This document shows, piece after piece, positions 20,131 through 29,325 of a stretch of 64,000 bases of DNA (position 1 is its first letter; each line of letters opens with the position of its first letter). The translations under genes and the position numbers were made by a program. The DNA comes from an uncultured Pelagibacteraceae bacterium. Its GTDB lineage: Bacteria; Pseudomonadota; Alphaproteobacteria; Pelagibacterales; Pelagibacteraceae. The DNA is taken from assembly GCA_902580945.1 (NCBI GenBank), contig CACHML010000002.1, forward strand, positions 62,001 to 126,000, read 5' to 3'. The notes under the pieces were generated by a model. It made no database searches. It was not told the DNA's origin and worked only from the letters and a program-made list of their open reading frames with translations.

Positions 20131-20365
20131 CTTTTTTTGATTTTATCTCTTTAATTTTTGAATATGATTTTTCTGATATTTTTTTAAAGTTTTGTTGAAA
20201 TTTTTTTTCTATAAGTTTATTTATTTTAATCAAATTTGCATAGTCCTCTGATTTGTTTTCTAAATTTATTTCATTTTCCAAATTTTTAATTATTTTATCA
20301 GCTAAATCTGTAAGCTCATTTAAAGATTTTGATGTAATATCATCTAGCAAATTTTTTTCATTCAT
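20111..20365 (-). CDS. xseB: Exodeoxyribonuclease VII small subunit
   Basis: Small subunit of ExoVII, a single-strand exonuclease. The 84-residue product is highly charged and helical, with the SLNELTDLADKIIKNLENEI core resembling the XseB SFEEALARLEEIV-type helix. The match is modest, but position directly upstream of ispA-dxs is the standard place for xseB in proteobacteria. It overlaps ispA by 20 bp. The C-terminus (last 25 residues) is very lysine-rich. The large subunit XseA is not in this window. Confidence 0.75.
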   Translation of the reverse strand: MNEKNLLDDITSKSLNELTDLADKIIKNLENEINLENKSEDYANLIKINKLIEKKFQQNFKKISEKSYSKIKEIKSKKDGKKTK

Positions 20366-20385
20366 ATATTAGTTGGTAATATTAT

Positions 20386-21318
20386 ATGAAAAATGACATT
20401 TCAAATATTAAAAAAACAATAAAATATTTGAATAATGATGAATGTGTAGCAATCCCCACCGAAACTGTTTATGGGTTGGCTGCAAATGCCTACTCAAAAA
20501 AGGCTGTATTAAAAATATTTAAATTAAAAAAAAGGCCCAGTAGCAATCCTCTAATTGTTCACTATCATAATATCAATCAATTAAAAAAGGATTGTGAATT
20601 AAATAGTATTTTCATGAGACTTTACAAAAAATTTTGCCCAGGAGCAATTTCGTTTGTTTTGAAACTTAAAAAGACTAGTAAAATTTCAAAAATAGTCACA
20701 AATAACTCAAATTTGGTAGCAGTAAGATTTCCAAGTCATTATTTAACCAAAAAGATATTAAAAGAAATTGATTATCCCCTCGCAGCTCCAAGTGCAAATA
20801 TTTCGTCAAGTATTAGTCCAGTTTCAAAACAAGACGTAATTGATGAATTTGGGAATAACATTAAATTTGTTTTAGAAGGAGGCTCTTCAAAGGTAGGTTT
20901 GGAGTCTACTATACTAAATCTTGTCGGTAAGCCTAATATTATTAGATTGGGGGGTATAGACAGAAAAACAATTCATAAATTTCTTAAATCATTAAAAAAT
21001 AATCAAAATAGAAAAGTAAATGTAAAAATGCCAGGTAGCAGTAAATTGCATTATTCTCCTGGTATACCCATGAGACTAAATGCCAAAAAAAATAAAGATG
21101 GAGAAGCTTTTATTTTGATAAAAAAAAGGAAAAAAAAAAATAAAAATTATTTTTATTTAAGTAAAACTAAAAATTTAAAAGAAGCAGCAAAAAATTTATA
21201 CAAAACGTTAAGAAAAATAAAAAAAAATGGATATAAACAAATTGCAGTTGAAAAAATACCAAATATTAAAATTGGTGAGGCAATTAATGATAGACTTTTA
21301 AGAGCATCAAAGAAATGA
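20386..21318 (+). CDS. Threonylcarbamoyl-AMP synthase (TsaC/Sua5 family)
   Basis: Forms threonylcarbamoyl-AMP for the t6A37 modification of ANN-decoding tRNAs. The YrdC domain (about residues 5-195) shows PTETVYGLAANAY, KKRPSSNPLIVH and PLAAPSANIS, which build the nucleotide site. At 310 residues it is longer than TsaC alone and carries a C-terminal Sua5-type extension beginning with the PGSSKLHYSPGIPM linker. That region is very lysine-rich and less conserved here. The gene overlaps the following ABC ATPase by 4 bp. Sua5 rather than TsaC is the better name by length. Confidence 0.9.
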   Translation: MKNDISNIKKTIKYLNNDECVAIPTETVYGLAANAYSKKAVLKIFKLKKRPSSNPLIVHYHNINQLKKDCELNSIFMRLYKKFCPGAISFVLKLKKTSKISKIVTNNSNLVAVRFPSHYLTKKILKEIDYPLAAPSANISSSISPVSKQDVIDEFGNNIKFVLEGGSSKVGLESTILNLVGKPNIIRLGGIDRKTIHKFLKSLKNNQNRKVNVKMPGSSKLHYSPGIPMRLNAKKNKDGEAFILIKKRKKKNKNYFYLSKTKNLKEAAKNLYKTLRKIKKNGYKQIAVEKIPNIKIGEAINDRLLRASKK

Positions 21319-22052
21319 AAAATTTAATAGAAGTTAAAGATATAAAAAAAAATTATGGAAAAAAAGAGGCTGTGAAAGGTATTTCCTTTAATGTTCAAGA
21401 AAATGAAATTCTTGGTTTACTTGGACCAAATGGCTCTGGTAAAACTACAACTATTGGAATGCTACTTGGTTTACTAAAGCCTACAAGCGGGCAAATATTT
21501 ATTAATAATCTTAAACTTGAAAATCACAGAATTGAAATACTTGAAATGATTAATTTTATATCTCCATATATTGAATTACCAAAAAAGCTTACTGTAAAGC
21601 AAAATCTATATGTTTATTCAAAACTTTATAAAGTTAAAAATATTCAGGAGAGGATTGAATATCTTTCAGAAAAACTGAGAATAGAAGATTTATTAGATAG
21701 TATTACAGGCGAATTATCTTCAGGTCAAAAAAATAGAGTAAGTTTAGCAAAAGCATTAATTAATGAACCAAAAGTACTTTTACTTGATGAGCCAACCGCA
21801 TCTTTAGACCCAGAGGTGGGTGATTTTGTTAGAACTTTTTTAGAGGAATACAAAAGAGAAAAAAAAATTTCAATACTTCTAGCTTCTCATAATATGAGTG
21901 AGGTCACACGATTGTGCAAGTCAGTACTAATGATGAAAAATGGAGAGATTATAGACCAAGGTAAACCTGATGATTTAATTACTAAACACGGAAGAACAAA
22001 TTTAGAAGAAGTTTTCTTAAAACTTTCAAGGAGTAAAAGTGAGTTTAACTAG
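21315..22052 (+). CDS. ABC transporter ATP-binding protein (ABC-2 exporter type)
   Basis: Energy-coupling subunit of an ABC exporter. Walker A is GPNGSGKT (37-44), the signature is LSSGQ (134-138), Walker B is LLLDEP (155-160) and the switch histidine is in LASHNMSE. The 245-residue length and a C-terminal VFLKLSR tail match the CcmA/NodI/YadG group that works with ABC-2 permeases. The next gene, which overlaps by 14 bp, encodes such a permease, so the two make one transporter. The substrate cannot be read from sequence; a drug, lipid or glycan are all possible. Confidence 0.92.
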   Translation: MKNLIEVKDIKKNYGKKEAVKGISFNVQENEILGLLGPNGSGKTTTIGMLLGLLKPTSGQIFINNLKLENHRIEILEMINFISPYIELPKKLTVKQNLYVYSKLYKVKNIQERIEYLSEKLRIEDLLDSITGELSSGQKNRVSLAKALINEPKVLLLDEPTASLDPEVGDFVRTFLEEYKREKKISILLASHNMSEVTRLCKSVLMMKNGEIIDQGKPDDLITKHGRTNLEEVFLKLSRSKSEFN

Positions 22053-22830
22053 AATATACGGTTTATTTTTAAGACATTTTTATCTTATAACTAGATCATT
22101 TCCTAGAATCTTAGATTTAGTTTACTGGCCTACTATTCAAATTACTCTTTGGGGATTTATCTCAAATTTTTTTGCTACACACACAACTTATTACAACAAT
22201 GCGGTTGGCGTGATTTTGACTTGTGCAATACTTTACGATTTTTTATTCAGAACAAGTATTGGTTTTAATATGCTTTTTTTGGAGGAGATTTGGAGTAGAA
22301 ATTTTACTAATCTTTTTATAACACCTATGAAAATTGGAGAAATTTTAACTTCACTTGTTATAACAGCTTTAATAAGATCTTTAATTGGTTTAGTTCCGGC
22401 AATCTTGCTTACTTCTCCTTTATTCGGAATTTCAATTTTAGAGTTGGGAATATTCTTGTTTTTTTTATTTTTGAGTCTTTATATTTTTGGGATTACACTA
22501 GGAATTTTAGTTTCTTCAGGATTGCTTAGATTTGGCCCATCATTTGAGAATATAGCATGGTCGACAATGTTTTTACTCGCACCATTTGGATGTATTTATT
22601 ACCCTATTGAAACTCTTCCAGAAGTATTTCAAAAAATAGCTTATATTTTACCGTTAGTATATATATTTGAGGAAGCTAGAAACATATTGATAAATCAAAC
22701 TGTAAATATTGAAAATATTTACAATGCGTTTATTTGGAATTCTTTGTATTTCACCCTTTCAATTATTTTATTTTATTACTCATTTAATGCTGCAAAAAAT
22801 AAAGGTACACTAATTAACATGGGTGAGTAA
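22039..22830 (+). CDS. ABC-2 type transporter permease
   Basis: Membrane subunit pairing with the ATPase just upstream. The GTG start at 22039 lies inside the ATPase gene (14-bp overlap). The 263 residues hold about six membrane helices, beginning near residue 33 and ending near residue 250, and the ABC2_membrane pattern with a proline/tyrosine segment CIYYPIETLPEVFQKIAYILPLVYIFE before the last helices can be seen as YYPIETLP and ILPLVYIFEEAR. It resembles the NodJ/YadH group. tRNA-Arg begins on the opposite strand directly after its stop codon, without any gap. The substrate is unknown. Confidence 0.88.
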   Translation: MSLTRIYGLFLRHFYLITRSFPRILDLVYWPTIQITLWGFISNFFATHTTYYNNAVGVILTCAILYDFLFRTSIGFNMLFLEEIWSRNFTNLFITPMKIGEILTSLVITALIRSLIGLVPAILLTSPLFGISILELGIFLFFLFLSLYIFGITLGILVSSGLLRFGPSFENIAWSTMFLLAPFGCIYYPIETLPEVFQKIAYILPLVYIFEEARNILINQTVNIENIYNAFIWNSLYFTLSIILFYYSFNAAKNKGTLINMGE

Positions 22831-22907
22831 TGGTGCGCCCGCAAGGAGTCGAACCCTGAACCTCCAGAGCCGAAATCTGGCGCTCTATCCAGTTGAGCTA
22901 CAAGCGC
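22831..22907 (-). tRNA. tRNA-Arg (UCG)
   Basis: Minus-strand cloverleaf of 77 bases: acceptor GCGCTTG/CGGGCGC with two G-U pairs, D-arm GCTC/GAGC, anticodon stem CCAGA/TCTGG around TTTCGGC (anticodon TCG), T-arm CAGGG/CCTTG, and encoded CCA at 22831-22833. It abuts the ABC permease stop and lies 21 bp from the rluD start. Confidence 0.94.
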
Positions 22908-22928
22908 ATATTGTATAATTATAATAAT

Positions 22929-23906
22929 ATGAAAAGTAATATAAATATAAAAGTCAAAAATAAAGAAAAAAATTTAAGAATAGATATTTTATTATCAAAT
23001 CAGGACGATAAATTAAGCAGATCAAGAGTAAAAAATTTAATTTTAAAAAATAACTTAAAAATAAATAACATAGTTGTTAAAGATCCATCCAGAAAAGTTA
23101 AAATCGGCGATGAAATATTTTTTGAAGTTGTAGAACCAAAAAAAGAAACACTTTCTCCATTTAATTATCCTCTTGAAATAATTCACGAAGATGATGATTT
23201 GATTGTAATAAACAAATCAGCTGGAATTTCAATGCATCCTGGACCAGGGAATTATGACAACACAATTGTTAATGCATTAATTAACTATACAGGAAATAAT
23301 TTGTCGAGGATTGGAAATGAATTAAGACCAGGCATTGTTCATAGAATAGATAAAGATACATCTGGATTAATTGTGATTGCAAAAAATAATTTCTCACATG
23401 AGAATTTATCAAATCAATTTTCTAAGCATACTATTACAAGAGTTTATCAAGCTTTGGTCTGGGGTAAAATCAGACCTCAGAATGGTAAAATTGAAACATT
23501 TATTACTAGAAGTTCAAGAAATAGACAGATGATGGAAGTATCTTTAAAAAAAGGTAAAAAAGCTATAACACATTATAAAACCTTAGAGACATTTGAAAAT
23601 GATAAAGTTCCAACTTTTAGTCTTGTAGAATGTAGATTAGAAACTGGAAGAACACACCAGATAAGAGTTCATTTTTCAAATAAAGGTAACCATATTTTAG
23701 GTGATAAAAAATACAAAAAAAAATATAAAAAATTTCTTAATATTAACACAGAACTTGAAGAGAAAATAAATTCTCTTAGTAGACATTTTCTTCATGCCAA
23801 AACTCTTGGTTTCAGTCATCCAAAAAATAACAAAAGAATGGAATTTAAGTCAAAATTACCTTTAAATTTGGAAAATATTTTGAAAAAACTAAGAAAAATA
23901 GAGTAA
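22929..23906 (+). CDS. rluD: Large-subunit rRNA pseudouridine synthase (RluD family)
   Basis: Isomerises uridines to pseudouridine in 23S rRNA. An S4 RNA-binding domain occupies about residues 8-70, followed by the RsuA/RluA catalytic domain with HRIDKDTSGLIVIAKN, where the aspartate of HRIDKDTSG is the nucleophile, and the GRTHQIRVH motif further on. I start at ATG 22929 (325 residues): an upstream in-frame start at 22893 lies inside the tRNA-Arg gene and adds no family sequence. The length and the S4 domain favour RluD over RluA; RluC is an alternative. It is followed by rpoH in the same direction. Confidence 0.92.
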   Translation: MKSNINIKVKNKEKNLRIDILLSNQDDKLSRSRVKNLILKNNLKINNIVVKDPSRKVKIGDEIFFEVVEPKKETLSPFNYPLEIIHEDDDLIVINKSAGISMHPGPGNYDNTIVNALINYTGNNLSRIGNELRPGIVHRIDKDTSGLIVIAKNNFSHENLSNQFSKHTITRVYQALVWGKIRPQNGKIETFITRSSRNRQMMEVSLKKGKKAITHYKTLETFENDKVPTFSLVECRLETGRTHQIRVHFSNKGNHILGDKKYKKKYKKFLNINTELEEKINSLSRHFLHAKTLGFSHPKNNKRMEFKSKLPLNLENILKKLRKIE

Positions 23907-23926
23907 TTAAAGCATTGTAAAAACTA

Positions 23927-23945
23927 ATTTATTTATTAAATAAAT
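23927..23945 (+). promoter_or_regulatory. AT-only perfect inverted repeat just upstream of rpoH
   Basis: ATTTATTTA, one T, then TAAATAAAT forms a 9-bp perfect inverted repeat that ends 7 bases before the rpoH ATG (23953). No Shine-Dalgarno sequence is visible in this interval. It could be a weak RNA hairpin at the ribosome entry site or a DNA operator; chance is possible because only A and T are involved. Confidence 0.4.
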
Positions 23946-23952
23946 ACTTCGA

Positions 23953-24843
23953 ATGAACAATAATGGTTATAATCTCCCAACACTTTCTAATGAAGGTGGA
24001 CTGGCGGCATATCTTGCGCAGATTAAAAAATTCCCCATGCTTGCTGCTGAGGAGGAGTATATGTTAGCAAAAAATTGGCAATCAACTGGAAATGTTAAAT
24101 CAGCAGAAAAACTTGTAACCAGCCACTTAAGATTAGTTGCGAAGATAGCAATGGGATATAAAGGTTATGGTTTACCACTTAATGAAATGATCTCAGAGGG
24201 AAATGTAGGACTAATGCAGGCAGTGAAAAAATTTGAACCAGAAAAAGGTTTTAGACTTGCAACATATGCAATGTGGTGGATTAAAGCTTCAATACAGGAA
24301 TATATTTTAAGATCTTGGAGTTTAGTAAAGATAGGAACAACAACAGCTCAAAAGAAACTTTTTTTTAATTTAAAAAAAATTAAAAATCAAATATCACCTC
24401 GATCTGAGGGAGATTTGAGGAAAGAACATGTAGAAGATATTGCAAAGAGACTATCAGTAAGTGAAGATGAAGTTGTTTCCATGAACAGAAGACTCTCAGG
24501 TAGAGAGCAATCTCTAAACGCTCCAATAGGTGAAGATGGAGATGAATGGCAAGATTGGGTGGTTGATAATGAAATGGATCACGAATTAAAAATTGCACAA
24601 AGTGATGAGATGGAGCAAAGAAAAGATCTACTGCAAGACTCAATTAAAATATTGAACGAAAGAGAAAAAAATATTTTATACTCTAGAAGGCTAAATGATG
24701 AGCCAGTTACCTTAGATGAATTAAGTAAAAAATACAAAATTAGCAGAGAGAGAATCAGACAGATAGAGAACAAAGCATTTGAAAAACTTCAAAAGCATAT
24801 GTTAAATTCCGCAAAATCTAAAAATCTGTTACCAGCTAATTAA
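23953..24843 (+). CDS. rpoH: RNA polymerase heat-shock sigma factor RpoH (sigma-32)
   Basis: Directs transcription of heat-shock genes. Region 2 spans about residues 52-122 with [13 protein letters not shown] and [19 protein letters not shown], and region 4 has [19 protein letters not shown] near the C-terminus. The RpoH box, [12 protein letters not shown] at 133-144, is specific to sigma-32 and excludes the housekeeping factor. The 296-residue length is typical of alphaproteobacterial RpoH. In E. coli FtsH, with HflKC, degrades RpoH; both partners are encoded in this window. Its last 8 bp overlap purA tail to tail. Confidence 0.96.
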   Translation: MNNNGYNLPTLSNEGGLAAYLAQIKKFPMLAAEEEYMLAKNWQSTGNVKSAEKLVTSHLRLVAKIAMGYKGYGLPLNEMISEGNVGLMQAVKKFEPEKGFRLATYAMWWIKASIQEYILRSWSLVKIGTTTAQKKLFFNLKKIKNQISPRSEGDLRKEHVEDIAKRLSVSEDEVVSMNRRLSGREQSLNAPIGEDGDEWQDWVVDNEMDHELKIAQSDEMEQRKDLLQDSIKILNEREKNILYSRRLNDEPVTLDELSKKYKISRERIRQIENKAFEKLQKHMLNSAKSKNLLPAN

Positions 24844-26125
24844 AAGGATCTATCAAAAGAATAGTGTCCTCTCTTTCAGGACTTGTTGAAATACTTGATA
24901 TTTTGGTCTCAATAAACTCCTCGATAGCTTTTATGTAAATTTTTGCATTATTTGGTAAATCCTCAAATTTTTTAATTCCCTGTGTTTTAGATTTCCATCC
25001 TTCAAAATTTTTATAAACTGGTTTAACATTTAATTGATCCTCTACAGCAGCAGGAAAATGATCAATTTTTTTTCCATTCAGTTCGTAAGCTACACAAAGA
25101 TTTATTTCATCAAGTTCATCCAAAACATCTAATTTTGTTAGGGCTATTCCATCAATACCAGAAATTTTTATGGTTTGTCGAACTAAAACACCGTCAAACC
25201 AACCACATCTTCTTTTTCTGCTAGTTACTGTTCCAAATTCGTGTCCCTTTTCTCCCAAGTGATTACCAATGTTATCTTTAAGTTCTGTTGGGAATGGTCC
25301 TTCACCTACTCTTGTTGTATAGGCTTTTGTTATACCTAGAACAAAACTTATAGAATTGGGGCCACATCCAGTTCCTGTCGCTGCAGAAGCTGCAACAGTA
25401 TTCGACGAAGTTACATATGGATACGTTCCGTGATCAACATCTAGCAATACTCCTTGAGCTCCCTCAAATAAAATCTTTTTATTTTCTGATTTAAATTGAT
25501 CTATTTTTCTCCAAACAGGGGCTGAATACTTTAAAACATCTGGTGCTATTTCTAATAACTCTTCAACTAACTTATTTTTTTCATATTTAGGCTTACCTAA
25601 TCCCAAACGTATTGCATTATGATGCTCGAGTACTACTGCTAGTCTATTTTCAAGATTTTTTTTTGACGCAAGATCCATAACTCTTATTGATCTTCTTCCA
25701 ACTTTATCTTCATAAGCTGGGCCTATTCCTCTTCTTGTAGTTCCAATTTTAGAATTGCCTGCGGAGTCCTCTCTAATTTCATCCATTTCTCTATGAAATG
25801 GTAAAATTAATGTAGCTGCTTCAGATAATATTAAGTTGCTTTCATTTATCTTAACTCCTTTAGATTTGGCTTCTTCAATTTCGTCAAGTAAAGCCCATGG
25901 GTCAACAACAACCCCATTTCCTATTATTGAAATTTTATTTTTTCTAACAATACCAGATGGTAGAAGTCTCAATTTGTAAGTAATACCATCTATGACTAAG
26001 GTATGACCTGCATTATGACCCCCCTGAAATCTTACAACTACATCGGCTTCGCTTGATAACCAATCAACTATCTTCCCTTTTCCTTCATCTCCCCACTGAG
26101 AACCGACTACAACTACATTTTTCAT
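24836..26125 (-). CDS. purA: Adenylosuccinate synthetase
   Basis: Joins IMP and aspartate with GTP to form adenylosuccinate, the first step to [22 protein letters not shown] at the N-terminus is the GTP-binding P-loop, with the catalytic aspartate in GDEGKGK and the histidine in [26 protein letters not shown] and [12 protein letters not shown] follow in the expected order. At 429 residues it is full length. The ATG at 26125 overlaps the thiD stop by 4 bp, so thiD and purA are cotranscribed. Confidence 0.97.
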   Translation of the reverse strand: MKNVVVVGSQWGDEGKGKIVDWLSSEADVVVRFQGGHNAGHTLVIDGITYKLRLLPSGIVRKNKISIIGNGVVVDPWALLDEIEEAKSKGVKINESNLILSEAATLILPFHREMDEIREDSAGNSKIGTTRRGIGPAYEDKVGRRSIRVMDLASKKNLENRLAVVLEHHNAIRLGLGKPKYEKNKLVEELLEIAPDVLKYSAPVWRKIDQFKSENKKILFEGAQGVLLDVDHGTYPYVTSSNTVAASAATGTGCGPNSISFVLGITKAYTTRVGEGPFPTELKDNIGNHLGEKGHEFGTVTSRKRRCGWFDGVLVRQTIKISGIDGIALTKLDVLDELDEINLCVAYELNGKKIDHFPAAVEDQLNVKPVYKNFEGWKSKTQGIKKFEDLPNNAKIYIKAIEEFIETKISSISTSPEREDTILLIDPFN

Positions 26126-26934
26126 CTAAATTTCTTTTCAATAATAAAACTATTTAAGTGATTAATTGGTCCATTTCCCTTTCCAAAGTTTGGTCTTGTC
26201 TTAATAGCATTGTTTACATATCTAATACCTAACTCACAAGATTTCTTTAATGTTTTTCCACATCCATAATAGGTTGCAATAGCACTTGATAATGTACATC
26301 CAGTTCCATGAGTGTTTTTTGTTATAATTTTTTTATTGGTAAATATTGAAATTTCTTTCTTATTGACAAAAATATCTTTCAAAATTTTAGATTCTAAATG
26401 ACCACCTTTAATTAAAACATTTCTGGCACCTAAATCTAACAATATTTTAGCAGCAATTTTCATATCATTCATAGATTTAATCTTCATTGCAGTAAGCATT
26501 TCTGCTTCTGGAATATTTGGCGTGATTAAATCTACTTTTTGAATTAGTTTATTTTTTAAGATTAAAACTGCTTTATCATTAATAAGTCTAGTTCCACCTT
26601 TAGCTACCATTACAGGGTCTAATATAATCTTTTTTAAATTTAATTTTTTTATTGATTTTAAAACTGTATTTATAACTTGTGTCGAATGTAACATTCCAAT
26701 CTTTACAGAGTCTGGTTTAATATCATTTGAAGTGAATTCTATTTGATTAGAAATTTCTTTAGTTGGGATTGGTATTATTGATTTAACAGCTTTTGTATTT
26801 TGAGCTGTGACTGCGGTTATTGCTGTCATTGCATAAGAACCTAGCGATGTCACAGATTTAATATCTGCTTGAATGCCTGCTCCTCCAGATGAATCTGATC
26901 CTGCGATAATTAATATTTTAGAATTTATTTTCAA
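26122..26934 (-). CDS. thiD: Hydroxymethylpyrimidine (phosphate) kinase ThiD
   Basis: Phosphorylates HMP and HMP phosphate for thiamine synthesis. [20 protein letters not shown] at the N-terminus is the ThiD ribokinase-fold signature, and [15 protein letters not shown] near the C-terminus holds the catalytic cysteine and anion hole. The 270-residue length fits the family. It is 1 bp downstream of glmM and overlaps purA by 4 bp. SAR11 is known to need exogenous HMP rather than making it, which would make a salvage role natural. A thiE-like gene lies at 46.2 kb. Confidence 0.95.
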   Translation of the reverse strand: MKINSKILIIAGSDSSGGAGIQADIKSVTSLGSYAMTAITAVTAQNTKAVKSIIPIPTKEISNQIEFTSNDIKPDSVKIGMLHSTQVINTVLKSIKKLNLKKIILDPVMVAKGGTRLINDKAVLILKNKLIQKVDLITPNIPEAEMLTAMKIKSMNDMKIAAKILLDLGARNVLIKGGHLESKILKDIFVNKKEISIFTNKKIITKNTHGTGCTLSSAIATYYGCGKTLKKSCELGIRYVNNAIKTRPNFGKGNGPINHLNSFIIEKKFR

Positions 26935-26935
26935 T

Positions 26936-28267
26936 TTACTGTATAGATTTTTTTACTATATTTATACATAACTTATTTAATCTTGAGTATTCAGACTCAC
27001 ACATGATTCTTATTTTTGGTTCAGTACCAGATTTTCTAACTAATATTCTACCTTTATTTTTTATAATTTTTTTTGCTTCAGAAATTGCTTTTTTACATTT
27101 TGGACTGTCAATCATTGATTTATCTTTAACTTCAACATTTTCTAATATTTGAGGTGTGGGATTAAATTTGTTAAAAAGTTCACTTGTTTTTTTTCTTTTT
27201 CTTAAAGAAAAAAGGATTTCTAAAGCAACTAACAATCCATCTCCAGTCGTCGCAAACTTACCAAGAATTATATGACCTGATTGTTCTCCTCCTAAATTAA
27301 ATCTGTTTTTTTTCATTTTTTCCTTAACATATCTATCTCCTACATCTGATCTCAAAAATTTAATTCTATTTTTTTTAAAAAACTCCTCTAAACCATAATT
27401 TGACATAAGTGTGCCAATGACTCCACCTTTTAAAATTTTTTTCCTTTTCCATCTCTCTCCTAACATTGCAAGTATTTTATCTCCATCAATAATTTTTCCT
27501 TTTTCATCACACACAATTATTCTGTCTGCATCACCATCTAATGCAATACCTATATGCGCTTTTGTTTTTTTTGTCATTTGACAAATTTTTTTAGGATAAG
27601 TAGAACCAGATTTAAGATTAATATTTAATCCATTTGGATTTGTACCAAATTTAAAAACTTTAGCCCCTAATGATTTAAACAATTCAGGTCCAGCCTTGTA
27701 ACTTGCACCATTAGCACAGTCTAATGCAATTTTAATGCCTTTCAAACTAAATGATGACGGAAAATTTTGTTTTAGAATTTTTATGTAATCTTCATTCGCA
27801 TCCTCTAATCTTTTAACTCTTCCTAATTCAATTGGTCCTGATAGATTATTTATAATCTTTGAATCAATCAACTTTTCAATTTTTTTTTCAATTTTATCAG
27901 ATAACTTTAGTCCGTCTGGTCCAAACAGCTTTAAACCATTATCGTAATGAGGGTTGTGAGATGCGGTAATCATTATCCCCATATTTGCCCTCATTTTCTT
28001 TGTTAGCATTGCTAAACCATTAGTAGGGAGTGGTCCTAGAGTATAAATATGCATGCCTGCAGAAGCTAATCCAGAAACTAAGGCTGGCTCAAGTGTATAG
28101 CCTGATAACCTTGTATCCTTTGCGATAATTGCGGTTTGTTTATTTTTTTTTAAATTTTTAAAATATGTTCCTGCTGCTAATCCAAATTTAAAAAACATCT
28201 CACCATTTATTTTAGATCCATTTACTCTACCCCTAATACCATCTGTTCCAAAATATTTTTTAACCAT
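26936..28267 (-). CDS. glmM: Phosphoglucosamine mutase
   Basis: Interconverts glucosamine 6- and 1-phosphate for UDP-GlcNAc, needed for peptidoglycan and LPS. KYFGTDGIRG at the N-terminus and TASHNPHYDNGLKLF, with the phosphoserine at Ser103, are diagnostic. ALDGDADRIIVCDEKG binds magnesium and GGEQSGHIIL binds the sugar phosphate; RKSGTEPKIRIMCE closes the C-terminal domain. At 443 residues it is full length. It lies 2 bp after folP in the long minus-strand run from the tol genes to purA. Confidence 0.97.
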   Translation of the reverse strand: MVKKYFGTDGIRGRVNGSKINGEMFFKFGLAAGTYFKNLKKNKQTAIIAKDTRLSGYTLEPALVSGLASAGMHIYTLGPLPTNGLAMLTKKMRANMGIMITASHNPHYDNGLKLFGPDGLKLSDKIEKKIEKLIDSKIINNLSGPIELGRVKRLEDANEDYIKILKQNFPSSFSLKGIKIALDCANGASYKAGPELFKSLGAKVFKFGTNPNGLNINLKSGSTYPKKICQMTKKTKAHIGIALDGDADRIIVCDEKGKIIDGDKILAMLGERWKRKKILKGGVIGTLMSNYGLEEFFKKNRIKFLRSDVGDRYVKEKMKKNRFNLGGEQSGHIILGKFATTGDGLLVALEILFSLRKRKKTSELFNKFNPTPQILENVEVKDKSMIDSPKCKKAISEAKKIIKNKGRILVRKSGTEPKIRIMCESEYSRLNKLCINIVKKSIQ

Positions 28268-28269
28268 TT

Positions 28270-29319
28270 TTAATTTTGTAATTTTTTAAATACTTTAAGT
28301 GCTTGATTAATTTCTTTAACATCATGGACTCTTAAAATTTGAACACCTTGTAAATATGATTGAATGCAGGATGATATTGTACCTCCAAGTCTTTCTTTAG
28401 TATCATTCTCTTTTGAAATTTCTTTAATAAATCTCTTTCTAGATAAACCCAACATTATAGGAAGACCTAATGAATGGAAAATAGAAATATTCTTTAAAAG
28501 AGTAATATTATGTTTCAAATTTTTTCCAAATCCTATTCCTGGATCTAATATAATATTATTATGTTTAATACCTATTTTTCTTATATATTTTAATTTTGCA
28601 TCAAAGAAATCATATATATCAAGTAACACATTTTTATATGATGGTTTAATTTGCATATTTTTTGGTGTTCCTTTCATGTGGTGAATGACGAATGGTTTTT
28701 TTGTTTCTTTTAAAAAATTTATTGTATCAGGATCGTAACTTAGGCCAGATACATCATTAATAAGATCAACTTTTAATTTAAAAGCCTTACTCATAACAAA
28801 ACTTTTTCTTGTATCCAAAGAAATAAAATACTTTTTATTTTTTAACATTTTTAAAACTAATTTAATTCTATCCCACTCTTTTGTTGGGCTTATATCATTT
28901 GCTCCAGGCCTTGTAGACTCTCCTCCAATGTCGAGTATTTTTGCACCATTTGATAATAACTTATTAATATGTTTTAAGGCTAAATTTTTTTTATTATATT
29001 TTCCACCATCTGAAAAACTATCTGGTGTTAAATTGACAATGCCCATAAAAATTGGGATATCAGATAGAGTTAATTGTTTAAAAGTTTTCTTTTGTTTTAT
29101 TTTTTTTAAATCTTTATTAATTTTAATTTTTAGATTTCTTGGAAGTTTTTTAATATCTTTAATATTAATTACTTTACTGTTTTTTCTATTTATTATTTCT
29201 ATCTCATCAAAAGAAATTAGATTATTTCCATTAAGAGGAACAGATAATTTTTTTGCAATATTTTCTTTAGATTTTGAACCGAAATAAAAATTACACGCTC
29301 TAGTGTAATATTTGTTCAT
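28270..29319 (-). CDS. folP: Dihydropteroate synthase
   Basis: Condenses p-aminobenzoate with the pterin diphosphate in folate synthesis. FMGIVNLTPDSFSDGG (from about residue 91), DIGGESTRPGA, DPGIGFGKN and GLSRKRFI are the standard DHPS blocks. The 349-residue protein carries about 88 residues before the first block, a region rich in lysine and asparagine that starts NKYYTRACNFYFGS. Such an N-terminal extension is seen in several alphaproteobacterial DHPS proteins; its role is unknown. The gene lies between ftsH (6 bp) and glmM (2 bp). Confidence 0.94.
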   Translation of the reverse strand: MNKYYTRACNFYFGSKSKENIAKKLSVPLNGNNLISFDEIEIINRKNSKVINIKDIKKLPRNLKIKINKDLKKIKQKKTFKQLTLSDIPIFMGIVNLTPDSFSDGGKYNKKNLALKHINKLLSNGAKILDIGGESTRPGANDISPTKEWDRIKLVLKMLKNKKYFISLDTRKSFVMSKAFKLKVDLINDVSGLSYDPDTINFLKETKKPFVIHHMKGTPKNMQIKPSYKNVLLDIYDFFDAKLKYIRKIGIKHNNIILDPGIGFGKNLKHNITLLKNISIFHSLGLPIMLGLSRKRFIKEISKENDTKERLGGTISSCIQSYLQGVQILRVHDVKEINQALKVFKKLQN

Positions 29320-29325
29320 TAGTGC

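Noticed and set aside
22893-22928. Upstream extension of rluD by 12 codons
   Set aside because: It runs inside the tRNA-Arg gene on the other strand and adds residues unlike RluD; ATG 22929 gives a normal protein.
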